A stretch of DNA of 40,209 bases from a virus. Position numbers and translations under genes: made by a program. Positions 6,901-14,257 of this stretch are shown piece after piece (the stretch's first letter is position 1; every line of letters begins with the position of its first letter). The DNA lies in IMG/VR virus record IMGVR_UViG_3300033146_004961, positions 1 through 40,209 of that record; one strand, given 5' to 3'. The notes under the pieces were generated by a model. The model saw nothing but the letters and a program-made list of their open reading frames with translations. It was not told the origin of the DNA and ran no database searches.

Positions 6901-9136
6901 GCATGATATCATCATCGTCTATATATGATTTATGTGTAAATTTATCATTAATGCTTTCAATAGGAATCCAGGCATTATTACCATTGATGTCGACAATTTC
7001 AAAGATGAGACCAGTATTGCTATAAAATTCACGTTTTCCTGGAGTTCGATCATCACCTGGAATACGATCAGCACCTGACATTTCAACAACTATTGACTTT
7101 TCATCACCATAATGATAGAATCCAACACAATCACCAACAATATGAGCAGATGCAAGAGGCATTGTAATGTTAGCATCAAAAGCAGGTTCCATTACATAAA
7201 GGAAACCTTCTTGCGCTGTAGTATTGGTTGCAGTGGTATAGACAGGCTCAAGGAATGCGGTACCGTTCAGGAGAGGTGCCCATTCAGTGATATCCCAAGG
7301 ACTACCGGCAGTCGTCTGAGTTGTATTCTTAAACAATTTACGATTTCTGGAAACTACATCCCCCAGAATATAAATCATTGCAGAATCAAATTCACCCCTG
7401 TAGATATTCCTTTCACCACCAATCAGTGTCCATCTATCCGGTAAAGTACCTTCCGTGAAGATTGTACCACCAGTGATATCATTATTTGCCTGATAAAATT
7501 TATTATCTACATAAACGATCTCATTTTCAAGATACGTATCAGAGACAACATGAGCACCCCGATATGCATGTCTACCAGAAGATAGTTCATACCAATCAGA
7601 ACCACCAGGAAAAACAGAAGTTGCCCAAGGTGTATTTGCTACAATGGGATCACCTGCAAAATACAATTTTCCATCAATGTATTTTACTACATCATCCTTT
7701 GCATATGATAAAGTAAGATCCCAGTCACCTTTGTATTTGCCAGCCATGGTTGATAGTTTGGTCCAATGACTTGCACCAGTACCTTCAACAAAAGCGGTAA
7801 GTATAGGGATATCACCATTGGCTTTATAGATATCATTTCCTACAATAACAGCATCATCCATAAAGTAATTGACTGCAGTAGTATGAATACCCTTAAATTT
7901 ACGTGTTGCCTCTGCACTGATTTTAGTCCATGTGGCACCAAGGGTACCCTCTACAAAAGCCGTATTTGCGGCAATAGGGTCATTTGCTTCCCATAGAAAA
8001 TCATCTTTGGTTACAACGTCTTCTTTGGCATACACTTCTGTGATATCCCAAGGTCCACGATAATGTGTACCAAGGATTTCAACCCACTCTTCATCATTGG
8101 TACCTTCTACAAAAGCAGTAAGAGCAGGAATATCAGAATTGGCTGAGTAAAGTTTATCATCCTCAGTTACTGAATCACCATGGACATAGATTGTATTGAT
8201 ATCCCAGGCACCTCTGTACATCGGAAGCTGCATATCAGATATTTTGGTCCAAGTAGCCCCTACAGTCCCTTCTGCAAAAGCAGTTCCAATTGCTATATTG
8301 GCGTTTGCCCGGTAAATCTGATTAGCTTTAATGACCAGATCATTCTGGAGATACTCTTCAGTGATCAGCCAGTATTCCCGAAAGAAATCTCTTTCATGCT
8401 TTGAAATTTCAGTCCACTCTGCAGCTCCTGAACCTTCCACGAAGACAATACCAGTAAGCATATTACCATTGGCTACATAGAACTTACTATCTTTCTTGAC
8501 CAGGTCTCCAAGCTTATAAACATTACCAACAGAATGTTCACCCCGATAAGACATCTTATCTTTCACAAGGGTAAATTCATCGGCAGCAATACCTTCTGCA
8601 AAAACACCATTCCGGGCAATATCGGTATTGGCTACATACAATTTATCGTTATACATTACTGTATCACCAGCAATGAATTTATCAGTGGTAGCATAGGGGC
8701 CATGGAACTTGGACACTTCACCAATAGGAGACCAGGTTGCTCCTGCATCGCCTTCCAGGAACGGGAAGGTACTGGCTGCCATCGGGCCATTGGCTCTAAA
8801 GAGTGCATCATTTTGAAAAACAACGTCATCTTCCAGGTAGGAATCACTAAATTTCCATTCACCCCTGAAAGTGTTATAATCAGTATCACCAATGATGGAT
8901 ACCCAATGAGAATATACTTCATTACCACCAATATCACTCCAATTGACTGCCTTAAGGACTGTCAGGTCCAGAGGGTCAGCAGCTTTGAGCAGATTGCTTG
9001 CAGAGATATCATCATTGAAACTGTAGATTTTATTGATATCAGTTACAAACATAACTTCTGTTTTTCTCTGCCCGATCAAAGCAGCAGAAGCAACATCTTC
9101 AACGATGAAATTCTTGATCTGTTTTTGACTTAACAT
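3932..9136 (-). CDS. Giant modular tail fibre/adhesin, 1734 residues, with carbohydrate-binding-like repeats
   Basis: This is probably a long tail-fibre or surface adhesin that contacts host glycans. Residues 1-88 form a domain (MLSQKQIKNFIVEDV, IGQRKTEVMF) shared with the neighbouring 9210-11177 product, probably for virion attachment. Next come about ten tandem modules of roughly 53 residues, each of the form YRGxWDxxxxYxxGDxVxxxxxLYxAN...W, like family 5/12 carbohydrate-binding modules. Single further modules appear near residues 950, 1070 and 1480. Between about 1115 and 1470 is a different repeat present five times, each centred on a YxTGTDxDTD...xxYVxxxG motif. The C-terminus is beta-rich. 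The ATG at 9136 has AAGGA seven nt upstream. Length and repetition suggest a trimeric rod, which is inference; no enzymatic motif was seen. Confidence 0.8.
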   Translation of the reverse strand: MLSQKQIKNFIVEDVASAALIGQRKTEVMFVTDINKIYSFNDDISASNLLKAADPLDLTVLKAVNWSDIGGNEVYSHWVSIIGDTDYNTFRGEWKFSDSYLEDDVVFQNDALFRANGPMAASTFPFLEGDAGATWSPIGEVSKFHGPYATTDKFIAGDTVMYNDKLYVANTDIARNGVFAEGIAADEFTLVKDKMSYRGEHSVGNVYKLGDLVKKDSKFYVANGNMLTGIVFVEGSGAAEWTEISKHERDFFREYWLITEEYLQNDLVIKANQIYRANANIAIGTAFAEGTVGATWTKISDMQLPMYRGAWDINTIYVHGDSVTEDDKLYSANSDIPALTAFVEGTNDEEWVEILGTHYRGPWDITEVYAKEDVVTKDDFLWEANDPIAANTAFVEGTLGATWTKISAEATRKFKGIHTTAVNYFMDDAVIVGNDIYKANGDIPILTAFVEGTGASHWTKLSTMAGKYKGDWDLTLSYAKDDVVKYIDGKLYFAGDPIVANTPWATSVFPGGSDWYELSSGRHAYRGAHVVSDTYLENEIVYVDNKFYQANNDITGGTIFTEGTLPDRWTLIGGERNIYRGEFDSAMIYILGDVVSRNRKLFKNTTQTTAGSPWDITEWAPLLNGTAFLEPVYTTATNTTAQEGFLYVMEPAFDANITMPLASAHIVGDCVGFYHYGDEKSIVVEMSGADRIPGDDRTPGKREFYSNTGLIFEIVDINGNNAWIPIESINDKFTHKSYIDDDDIMHIFGTTVQLDESIILESLDLSSIGNYLKTERDSGEKRILISIPLNPDNSSGEPDIPIMGAQVVDSVFYGDDSTDTLTPANTTFEYQITAAGSIYTSSVKLKVGATIPTAPLHAIGYKGSVAAGNKYFEVTWVPTPGLVDGDLIEFPINAEYIDGTTYIFRFTSAADFSLRTNPAGTQPYRTATYNPLSFSMLPYGDKWIDGTAYAVGDEVIEAGKYYYCITPGIQNASFIGNIDRWITSGDYAKLWGAFVDKGVWDASTGVFPTTDLKGSAYRVSVAGTVNAVDFSVGEMIIALKDTPLTNMYTGEWFKLGGGGSSILKGDFSGTEAYNTGEIVIESNQFYRANSNIVANPTLVEGTGAGKWTELAANKMVHATKTLVGEFPDIVDIKAHATANSINDSYIYVTGTDIDTDDVTRLFYVNGSGNVVLIQEEGTHKVFLSATALTTAGVADATHPTTAEMTTLVTNNVKEMRDSFIYITGTDTDTDTTTQIWYVTFDGKLIDISLGSVKRMFLPATTLNAAITEAPTDAEVNLYITTNSDDFIDVRGGVVYYSGTDLPVDEATHVYHIDSTGAVTAINSNMDKFHITTTALTAYAPLMTPHVPLDSEITMFCLHSAKIKNTMVFYTATDLATDPELYIWWVDNSHNVIRLKAGMYVNMFFSATGLGAADTVNPTLAEVAALAPYMKNTILFYNGTDVDSEDYTHIWKIDEAGTPKALKDFTRDHFRGPWVLENKYRTGQIVESGNMLYKANSDIAASTAFVEGSGANEWVALSAASKTWHDVLAAVDMVHLGYYYYNDPTAMKVLTFESNGNEDKEAFIDLSNTAQANELILVSTGGNIKVNGGSPSVGASPVTMLLPGGGVYRIYSTTDGVFTIECISGAPFVTENDTANPILFPVGNKVQIRNESAVPATYTVSTDETWYADGAEFEVQDKLNTTGSTTVVLTLIGTGALQINAVVQSDIDFDGGRNTFLVKKDSTDIWNVYWVGGEI
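4740..5800 (-). repeat. Five tandem GTD-type protein modules within the giant fibre gene
   Basis: Five consecutive segments of about 65-80 residues share a pattern seen as IYVTGTDIDTDDVTRLFYV, IYITGTDTDTDTTTQIWYV, VYYSGTDLPVDEATHVYHI, VFYTATDLATDPELYIWWV and LFYNGTDVDSEDYTHIWKI. Each is followed by a Gly-containing turn and preceded by a block like FLSATALTTA. The module differs from the carbohydrate-binding-like repeat of the same protein. Confidence 0.7.
7250..8885 (-). repeat. About ten tandem carbohydrate-binding-like modules within the giant fibre gene
   Basis: Successive modules begin FRGEWKF, FHGPYAT, YRGEHSV, FREYWLI, YRGAWDI, YRGPWDI, FKGIHTT, YKGDWDL, YRGAHVV and YRGEFDS. Most continue with a GDxV strand, an LYxAN strand, an AFVEGT turn and a conserved Trp. 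The divergence between copies shows this is an old, diversified array rather than a recent DNA duplication. Confidence 0.75.
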
Positions 9137-9173
9137 GTATTATTCCTTTTTCAAATTAAATTCGATTAAGACA

Positions 9174-9196
9174 GGTAGGGAAGATCATTCCCTACC
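9174..9196 (-). other. Intercistronic hairpin between fibre genes
   Basis: GGTAGGGAA (9174-9182) pairs perfectly with TTCCCTACC (9188-9196) around a 5-nt loop. It lies just after the stop of the 9210-11177 gene on the minus strand and before the next start at 9136. It has no U-tract. Confidence 0.55.
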
Positions 9197-9209
9197 ATAT
9201 CAATTTGAT

Positions 9210-11177
9210 TTAAACAGTCTGAACAATCTCCAAGATATCCCCAATTTCAAGAGGAATGGCTGAAGCACTATAAACAAACTGATTAAGTGTAACGTAAGTG
9301 AATTTACTTTTATTTAACAGTACACCATTGACGTAAAATTCGATATCGGATGCATTATATTCATTGATATCAATTCCTAAAGTAACTCCGCCATTAGTGA
9401 CAAGATAGTCAGCTCCAACATAAGTCAGGTCAAACAGATTCCCAAGATAACTGGTCACTTTTTCTTTGGTAATATCAAAAAAGCAGTGTTTAAGAGGGAT
9501 AGGATCATTCGCACTAATCTCAGTCCACTCATTGGCCAGAACACCTTCAGTGAAGCCAAGACCGGGTGCAATAGCAGTGTTTGCTTTATATAGCTTATTG
9601 CTTTCAATGACCACATCAAAGATTTTGTAGGTATCCAGGTTAGTCCATGGCCCACGAAAGCTGCTTACCCCTGCAATCAATTCCCATTTTGTAGGATCCA
9701 TTGCAATATGACTACCAAGTACACCATGTGCAGAAGTACATCGCCAGATTCCACCAGCAGCTTCATAGACTACATCACTAACGAGAAATACGTCATTGTC
9801 GGCATAATCCCCAAGATAGATATTCTTTTCACCTACAATATCCCAAGTAGCTGTATTGAATACTGCCCCATGGATTATTGCATTATTGGCAGCCATTACT
9901 TGACCACCCCTTAGAATCATATCCCCTATCTTGTAATCAAGATCTATATCAAAATCCAGAAGGTTATCTACAGCCAATTCAGTCCACTCGTTTCCAAGAG
10001 TACCTACATTCCAAGGTTGTAGTGCTGCGATATCTGAATTTGCCTTATATAATACATTACCATTCATAACCACGTCATTAATGAAATATGCTTCAGTAGC
10101 TGCATATACACCTCTGAATTTTGCCCTGGAAAGCTCAGTCCACATAGTAGCACCAGTACCGATCTGGAAGGGTGTATTGACTGGCATAATGGTGTTTGCC
10201 AGGTACAGATTATTATCCAGGGGATTAATGACTACATCATCTGCTTCATATTCATTTGTAAGTAACCAAATGCCTTTAAATTTACAGACTTCTGCAACCT
10301 TCATCCATTTGGAATAATCCATGGCTGAATGGACACCCTGAACACCATGGGGAATGGTACATCTCCATAGACAATCAAGGTCATAAACAACATTTCCTAC
10401 TTTATAGACGTCAAAGTTAGCAAAATCTCCAAGATACATATTCTCTTCACCAATTAATCGCCATTCGGTGATATTAAATGGAGAGCCGGCAGCCACAAGA
10501 ACTATGGCTTCATATATCTTTTCTTCATATTTTACTACTTCATCAATCTCATAGTTACCTGTAGTGGTAAACTCTGCCAAAGTACCAATATTGAGTTTGG
10601 TATAAGTTCCAATACCAATGCCAATGTTTGGTGCAGCAGGATAGCCAGCAGGCCCAGCAGCTCTGGCACCATTTGAGATATATAGTGCATTCTCATAGTA
10701 GACCATATCATACTGAGCATATTTGGAAATTACGTCATATACCCCATGATACTTGATGGCAGCTGTGATTGGACTCCACTCGTTGGCCAGAACACCTTCC
10801 TGGAATGGTAGATTGGTAATAGCTGAATTTGCTTTATAGAGTTTCAAACCAACCATGACAACATCAGCAGCTGCATATGTCTCCAGAGGATCATGATCAC
10901 CTCTAAATGGATGGTCAGCTGGTGCGATAATATTTACATCGATCCAGATTGAATACTCTTCAAAGAACAACACATCACTGAAATTCTTTGCTTTGAGGTA
11001 ACTTGTATTGGTTACATCGGCTGCTTTGGACATATTTGCAGCAGAGACGGCAGATGAATACCTATATAATTTTTTGGTTTCTTCACAATAAGCAAGCTCA
11101 GAACCCCTCTGGCCAATAGTTCCCATTCGGGTTACTGTATCAATAATTAGATTTTTAATCTGTTTTTGACTGATCAC
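9210..11177 (-). CDS. Modular tail fibre/adhesin with about nine carbohydrate-binding-like repeats
   Basis: This protein of about 655 residues opens with ISQKQIKNLIIDTV and IGQRGSELAY, matching the N-terminal domain of the 1734-residue neighbour, so the two fibres probably dock at similar sites. About nine modules follow (FRGDHDP, YHGVYDV, YLGDFAN, FKGIWLL, FRGVYAA, YLGDYAD and FRGPWTN among the clear ones). The C-terminus (FYVNGVLLNKSKF, then LEIGDILEIVQTV) resembles those of the 23812 and 24765 products. I chose GTG at 11177 because GGAG lies 8 nt before it and the resulting MISQKQ aligns with MLSQKQ of the neighbour. ATG at 11183 is the alternative but sits only 2 nt from the GGAG. It is first in the fibre operon. 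Confidence 0.78.
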   Translation of the reverse strand: MISQKQIKNLIIDTVTRMGTIGQRGSELAYCEETKKLYRYSSAVSAANMSKAADVTNTSYLKAKNFSDVLFFEEYSIWIDVNIIAPADHPFRGDHDPLETYAAADVVMVGLKLYKANSAITNLPFQEGVLANEWSPITAAIKYHGVYDVISKYAQYDMVYYENALYISNGARAAGPAGYPAAPNIGIGIGTYTKLNIGTLAEFTTTGNYEIDEVVKYEEKIYEAIVLVAAGSPFNITEWRLIGEENMYLGDFANFDVYKVGNVVYDLDCLWRCTIPHGVQGVHSAMDYSKWMKVAEVCKFKGIWLLTNEYEADDVVINPLDNNLYLANTIMPVNTPFQIGTGATMWTELSRAKFRGVYAATEAYFINDVVMNGNVLYKANSDIAALQPWNVGTLGNEWTELAVDNLLDFDIDLDYKIGDMILRGGQVMAANNAIIHGAVFNTATWDIVGEKNIYLGDYADNDVFLVSDVVYEAAGGIWRCTSAHGVLGSHIAMDPTKWELIAGVSSFRGPWTNLDTYKIFDVVIESNKLYKANTAIAPGLGFTEGVLANEWTEISANDPIPLKHCFFDITKEKVTSYLGNLFDLTYVGADYLVTNGGVTLGIDINEYNASDIEFYVNGVLLNKSKFTYVTLNQFVYSASAIPLEIGDILEIVQTV

Positions 11178-11229
11178 TTTCATTACTCCTATTTTAAGTT
11201 TCTGGGTAATTTAACTCGGTTAATGATTA

Positions 11230-11237
11230 TATTTAAA
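11230..11237 (-). promoter_or_regulatory. Late-promoter-like TTTAAATA motif driving the minus-strand fibre operon
   Basis: Reading on the minus strand, TTTAAATA lies 53 bp before the GTG start at 11177. It shares a divergent intergenic region with a plus-strand copy at 11251-11258, as expected for back-to-back late promoters. Confidence 0.5.
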
Positions 11238-11250
11238 GGGTTTAATGGGT

Positions 11251-11258
11251 TTTAAATA
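11251..11258 (+). promoter_or_regulatory. Late-promoter-like TTTAAATA motif for the plus-strand virion genes
   Basis: TTTAAATA lies about 36-43 bp before the likely GTG start at 11294, in the divergent region between two structural operons. Confidence 0.5.
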
Positions 11259-11293
11259 GTTTCATAGTGAACTTTTAAACAAAGGGGGTGTGT

Positions 11294-11731
11294 GTGGGGG
11301 GATATTCGATCATACCACCAAGATCCGTGGCAAATGATTTATCAGATATAACGGATCTTGTAGAGAATATTGATAATATCAATTTAGATGATTCAATGGG
11401 ACTGACATCTGGTGAATATATTCCTGAATGTCATGGAGTATATGTAGATTCATTTGGTAAATTCAAGATTGCACATGCTAATAATACAGATCAAGTAATA
11501 GGTTGTATTGGTATTACTTTCTCTAATTGTGCGGCAAATGCGTTACCTGATATAAGAATGGATAATATCATATCTAACCCTAATCTTCATTTTACTAACA
11601 TTGGATACCCGATATTTTTACAAGATGATGGCTCTATTGGCTCTAATTCCGGGGCACATATTAAAGAACTTGGTATTGCTTTAAATACTAATACGATGAT
11701 TGTCGTGATAAAACCACCAATTTTAACTTAA
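11294..11731 (+). CDS. Small beta-rich virion-associated protein (hypothetical)
   Basis: This product of about 145 residues has a pattern like the next gene: GEYIPECHGVYVDSFGKFKIA, then QVIGCIGITFSN and GYPIFLQDDGSIG, ending KELGIALNTNTMIVVIKPPI. Such repeated short strands, where value and annotation alternate, are common in phage capsid or fibre decoration proteins; the assignment is inference. The start is uncertain: GTG at 11294 has AGGGGG about 5 nt upstream, while GTG at 11288 in the same frame overlaps that site. It lies 18 bp before the next gene and is probably co-transcribed from the TTTAAATA motif upstream. Confidence 0.7.
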   Translation: MGGYSIIPPRSVANDLSDITDLVENIDNINLDDSMGLTSGEYIPECHGVYVDSFGKFKIAHANNTDQVIGCIGITFSNCAANALPDIRMDNIISNPNLHFTNIGYPIFLQDDGSIGSNSGAHIKELGIALNTNTMIVVIKPPILT

Positions 11732-11749
11732 ACTCTAAGGAGACTAACC

Positions 11750-12244
11750 ATGGCTGCCGAAAAATACATTTCTTGGTCTGGAACTACTAATGTACTTAAA
11801 ACTTTTGCTGATGTGAATGAGGGTGTTGCCACTGCAGGGAAACCTATTTGTGCCAATGATCTTGGAGAAATCGATCCTTCTTTTCTTCCTGGTTCTGGTA
11901 TTGAATCCATCATGGCTGCCGAAGATATTACAGCCGGTTCAGCGATTCATATCATTGATGATGCAGGAACACGTAAAATGGAACTTGCCGACGCTAAAAC
12001 TAATAAACCATGTAATGCCTTTGCCGTCGAAGACACCCTGACTAATTCAATTGGTCGGATTGATAAAGATGGTTCAGTTACTGTTATTGGTGTGGCTATT
12101 AGTGAGCAGTATTACCTTGGCGAAAATGGGGCAGTTGTTTACACCCCCACCATCGATTCCGGTGATATTATTCAGCTTGTTGGTACTGGGACTGATGTTG
12201 ATGTACTTGAAATCGAAAGGGGTATTATTACCATTGTTGAGTAA
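11750..12244 (+). CDS. Beta-rich virion decoration/fibre-accessory protein (hypothetical)
   Basis: This 164-residue protein starts MAAEKYISWSGTTNVLKTFA with a good AAGGAGA site. Residues 60-160 read as a compact beta domain: ITAGSAIHIIDDAGTRKMEL, then GRIDKDGSVTVIGVAI, and DSGDIIQLVGTG. Proteins of this type occur in phage as capsid-decoration or fibre-associated domains, and the residues AGxAIxxxD...A resemble the repeated fibre domain near the N-terminus of the 1949-3844 product (LTAGDFIYLDNAGQAIGV). No catalytic motif is present. It lies between two other probable virion proteins in one plus-strand unit. Confidence 0.72.
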   Translation: MAAEKYISWSGTTNVLKTFADVNEGVATAGKPICANDLGEIDPSFLPGSGIESIMAAEDITAGSAIHIIDDAGTRKMELADAKTNKPCNAFAVEDTLTNSIGRIDKDGSVTVIGVAISEQYYLGENGAVVYTPTIDSGDIIQLVGTGTDVDVLEIERGIITIVE

Positions 12245-13138
12245 ATGGGATTAGGTAATGGACAAGGCTGGTGTGGTGGTCGGAATCAAGGAACAGACAC
12301 AGAAGATTTAACACCCATCACACCAGCTCAAATGTCCAGAGAGGGGATAGTTATGAATACTGATTGTATTCATGGTTTCGATTCTACAACTGGAAAAAAC
12401 ACCATCATTAAGTTACCGGATGCTCCTGTATTAGGAAAAAGCTATTCACTTTCACCTCTTCCTGATGGTACATGGTGTTGGAGTGAAAATACTGCATATT
12501 TGCCATTAGATACATTTGTTGAAGGTTGGAGTGTCTATCCATGGGATATGTTTTACGATATGATCAATATTGGTACTGTACATGCAAATTTATCTATGGG
12601 TTCAGCTTGTCAGATAAATGGTATTAATTTTGAATCATATGGTATATCTGCTGACAAAACATTACCAGCTGCAGGTTTCCAGGGCACTAATATTAGGCTT
12701 GATAAAGTAACAACAACATTAAACCCCTTGGGTATCGGTAGTAATAACGCCAGAACTGAGATTACACCTTGGCCAGGGGGATCTGATCCTACTTTGGGAG
12801 CTGATAATGATATCATGGATTTGTGTCAAGGATCAATGAAAAAGAATCTTCTGACAACTATTGAAAACTTGATTATAGGGAAAAAATACTATATCATTCA
12901 ATGTTATTGGGGTTATTTCTCAACCAAGACATTTACAAAATTATCAGTTTATGATTCCAATAACATAAGCATAGGACACACTCATACCTTTGCTTTGGAT
13001 GGTCCGGCTGTTGGATTGACCAGTGGTTTGAAGCGGTATGGTTTTACAGCTACTGAATCAATTATCAAGATACTTAAATTATGCCCGAATAGACCAGGAA
13101 GTTATTGTAATGGAATTATTTGTATGGAAATGGATTAA
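12245..13138 (+). CDS. Virion/fibre-associated protein (hypothetical, Trp/Gly-rich beta protein)
   Basis: The open frame gives 297 residues, beginning immediately after the previous stop. No family is recognised. The central and C-terminal parts suggest a secreted-type beta sandwich: LLTTIENLIIGKKYYIIQCYW, then TKLSVYDSNNISIG and GLKRYGFTATESIIKIL, which looks like a carbohydrate-binding jelly-roll (inference). The start at 12245 has no close Shine-Dalgarno. An internal ATG at 12354, preceded by GAGAGGGGATAG, would give about 261 residues and may be the real start. About 280 bp without a gene follow it. Confidence 0.65.
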   Translation: MGLGNGQGWCGGRNQGTDTEDLTPITPAQMSREGIVMNTDCIHGFDSTTGKNTIIKLPDAPVLGKSYSLSPLPDGTWCWSENTAYLPLDTFVEGWSVYPWDMFYDMINIGTVHANLSMGSACQINGINFESYGISADKTLPAAGFQGTNIRLDKVTTTLNPLGIGSNNARTEITPWPGGSDPTLGADNDIMDLCQGSMKKNLLTTIENLIIGKKYYIIQCYWGYFSTKTFTKLSVYDSNNISIGHTHTFALDGPAVGLTSGLKRYGFTATESIIKILKLCPNRPGSYCNGIICMEMD

Positions 13139-13265
13139 TTTGAGCAACATCTGATTCAGTTAAATATACATAATGAAGATACAATGGAAAACAACATACC
13201 AACTGGTAAGGGAGTCCAACCTCAAACTATTTTCATCAAGCTTTGATATTGAATGAAAAAATATG

Positions 13266-13310
13266 CTATCAAGAGTCAAACACGATAACCAAGTGAATGA
13301 TTCTTGATAG
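13266..13310 (+). other. Stem-loop in the intergenic region after 13138
   Basis: CTATCAAGAGTCA (13266-13278) pairs with TGATTCTTGATAG (13298-13310), 13 bp with one G-U pair and a 19-nt loop. It is followed by A/G-rich sequence rather than a U-tract, so it is not a typical terminator. The rest of 13139-13363 shows no gene. Confidence 0.4.
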
Positions 13311-13363
13311 GATTTACAGTACGTGGATTAATTTGTTGACATTAGTAAGTTTTTGTGAAATAA

Positions 13364-13399
13364 GAGGGATATCGGGATTAAGTTCCTGATATCCCTTTT
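13364..13399 (+). terminator. Rho-independent terminator before the 13423 gene
   Basis: GGGATATCGGGA pairs with TTCCTGATATCCC (stem 13366-13377 / 13384-13395, one G-U) and is followed by TTTT. It probably ends the 11294-13138 unit. Confidence 0.8.
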
Positions 13400-13422
13400 C
13401 ATCTTTAATAGGAGGATTTTTC

Positions 13423-13722
13423 ATGAACTTCAAAGAGTTTCAAAATAGATGCAAATGGAAGATTAAAACCAGAATAGTCCCTTTACAAGTGCCGGCATTT
13501 AGTAAAATTGAAACATATGATATTGGCGATATAGTTACATGGAAAGGAAAACAATATATCAGGATCATAGATTCTGGTTTCTTTGATATGGCTTTTCAAA
13601 GGCATCAATGGGAATGTTTTGCAGATGCATGTGCAGCCACATCTATGACGTGTGCCGTTCATAATTGTGCCTCATGGGAATTACGGTTGGATGTTCTCAA
13701 GGATTTTGGGTTGTTTTTATGA
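13423..13722 (+). CDS. Small protein with a single carbohydrate-binding-like module
   Basis: This 99-residue product has a strong AGGAGG site before its ATG. The segment YDIGDIVTWKGKQYIRI followed by a Trp (HQWECF) matches one module of the large fibre proteins (GDxVxxxxxxY...W). The C-terminal half is Cys-rich (Cys in ECFADACAATSMTCAVHNC), perhaps metal-binding or disulfide-forming. It stops with TGA. Its place just after a terminator and before the early region leaves timing uncertain. It may be a free module or a fibre accessory; function unknown. Confidence 0.7.
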   Translation: MNFKEFQNRCKWKIKTRIVPLQVPAFSKIETYDIGDIVTWKGKQYIRIIDSGFFDMAFQRHQWECFADACAATSMTCAVHNCASWELRLDVLKDFGLFL

Positions 13723-13725
13723 CAT

Positions 13726-13743
13726 CACTGCGGAAAACCTCAA
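13726..13743 (+). repeat. Palindromic repeat copy 1 (CTGCGG-AAAA-CCTCAA)
   Basis: CACTGCGGAAAACCTCAA is the first of four near-identical direct copies; the core is an imperfect palindrome of the form TTGAGG-N4-CCTCAA. It lies 4 bp after the preceding gene's stop. Confidence 0.8.
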
Positions 13744-13848
13744 AAAATAAGCCAACAGAAAAAGTACAGTAATTTCAATACTTTATTGAAATTAAATTTT
13801 AAATTTTGTAGGGCCAAAGTCTGAGTTTTTTCTGTGTTTTCGTGACAC

Positions 13849-13866
13849 CACTGCGGAAAACCTCAA
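13849..13866 (+). repeat. Palindromic repeat copy 2
   Basis: An identical 18-mer to copy 1, preceded by GACAC where copy 1 has GACAT. It lies upstream of the zinc-ribbon gene. Confidence 0.8.
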
Positions 13867-13881
13867 TTTCATAGTGATTAA

Positions 13882-13897
13882 TTGCGGAAAACCTCAA
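13882..13897 (+). repeat. Palindromic repeat copy 3
   Basis: TTGCGGAAAACCTCAA, 16 bp after copy 2 and 36 bp before the start of the zinc-ribbon gene, a position suited to an operator or translational control element. Confidence 0.75.
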
Positions 13898-13932
13898 AAT
13901 ACTGATAACTATCTATTATTAAAGGAATTAAA

Positions 13933-14112
13933 ATGCCTATATATGATTTTAAATGCACTAAATGCCACAAGGTCACTGAGCATATTGTAAAACACCAAAC
14001 AACTGAAGTCCATTGTCCTCATTGTAATCATATTGCAATCAAGCTCCTAACCATCCTCAAAACTAACTTCAAGCTCAAAGGAACTGGCTGGTACGCCACG
14101 GATTATGCTTAA
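13933..14112 (+). CDS. FmdB-type zinc-ribbon small protein, 59 residues
   Basis: The short frame (ATG 13933, TAA 14110-14112) begins MPIYDFKCTKCHKV. It carries two CxxC pairs (Cys8/Cys11 and Cys28/Cys31) and ends KLKGTGWYATDY, which is the full signature of the FmdB/regulatory zinc-ribbon family. Members are small zinc-binding proteins of uncertain biochemical role, sometimes called transcriptional regulators. AAAGGA sits 7 nt before the ATG. Its stop codon's last base begins the 79-bp dispersed repeat. Palindromic repeats lie on the upstream side, so this gene may be under the control of, or encode a factor for, those sites (speculative). Confidence 0.85.
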   Translation: MPIYDFKCTKCHKVTEHIVKHQTTEVHCPHCNHIAIKLLTILKTNFKLKGTGWYATDYA

Positions 14113-14190
14113 ATTTGACCCTTCAAATAAACCAGTCATATCAACTACTTACCAAACTACGTGAGGGTTCACTCAATACAGCCATTTTGG
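14112..14190 (+). repeat. 79-bp dispersed inverted repeat, copy A
   Basis: The segment from AATTTGACCCTTCAAATAAA to CCATTTTGG reappears in opposite orientation at 33070-33148 with a single mismatch (14181 versus 33079). It begins at the last base of the zinc-ribbon stop codon and is non-coding here. Confidence 0.9.
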
Positions 14191-14196
14191 GCTTCA

Positions 14197-14215
14197 TAAC
14201 TATCCAGAATGATTA
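14197..14215 (+). repeat. 19-bp inverted repeat, left arm
   Basis: TAACTATCCAGAATGATTA is the exact reverse complement of 14763-14781. The two arms flank the 14258-14731 gene. Confidence 0.85.
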
Positions 14216-14257
14216 CCTTATTTTTTACCACTATTTTCAAAATGGAGAATTTGGCAT

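Noticed and set aside
8534-9133. 199-residue plus-strand frame opposite the giant fibre gene
   Set aside because: It is a shadow of the minus-strand coding sequence with no ribosome site and no recognisable protein pattern.
13336-13364. TTGACA at 13336 as a promoter
   Set aside because: No acceptable -10 box lies at 16-18 bp (AAATAA/AATAAG only), and it runs directly into a terminator.
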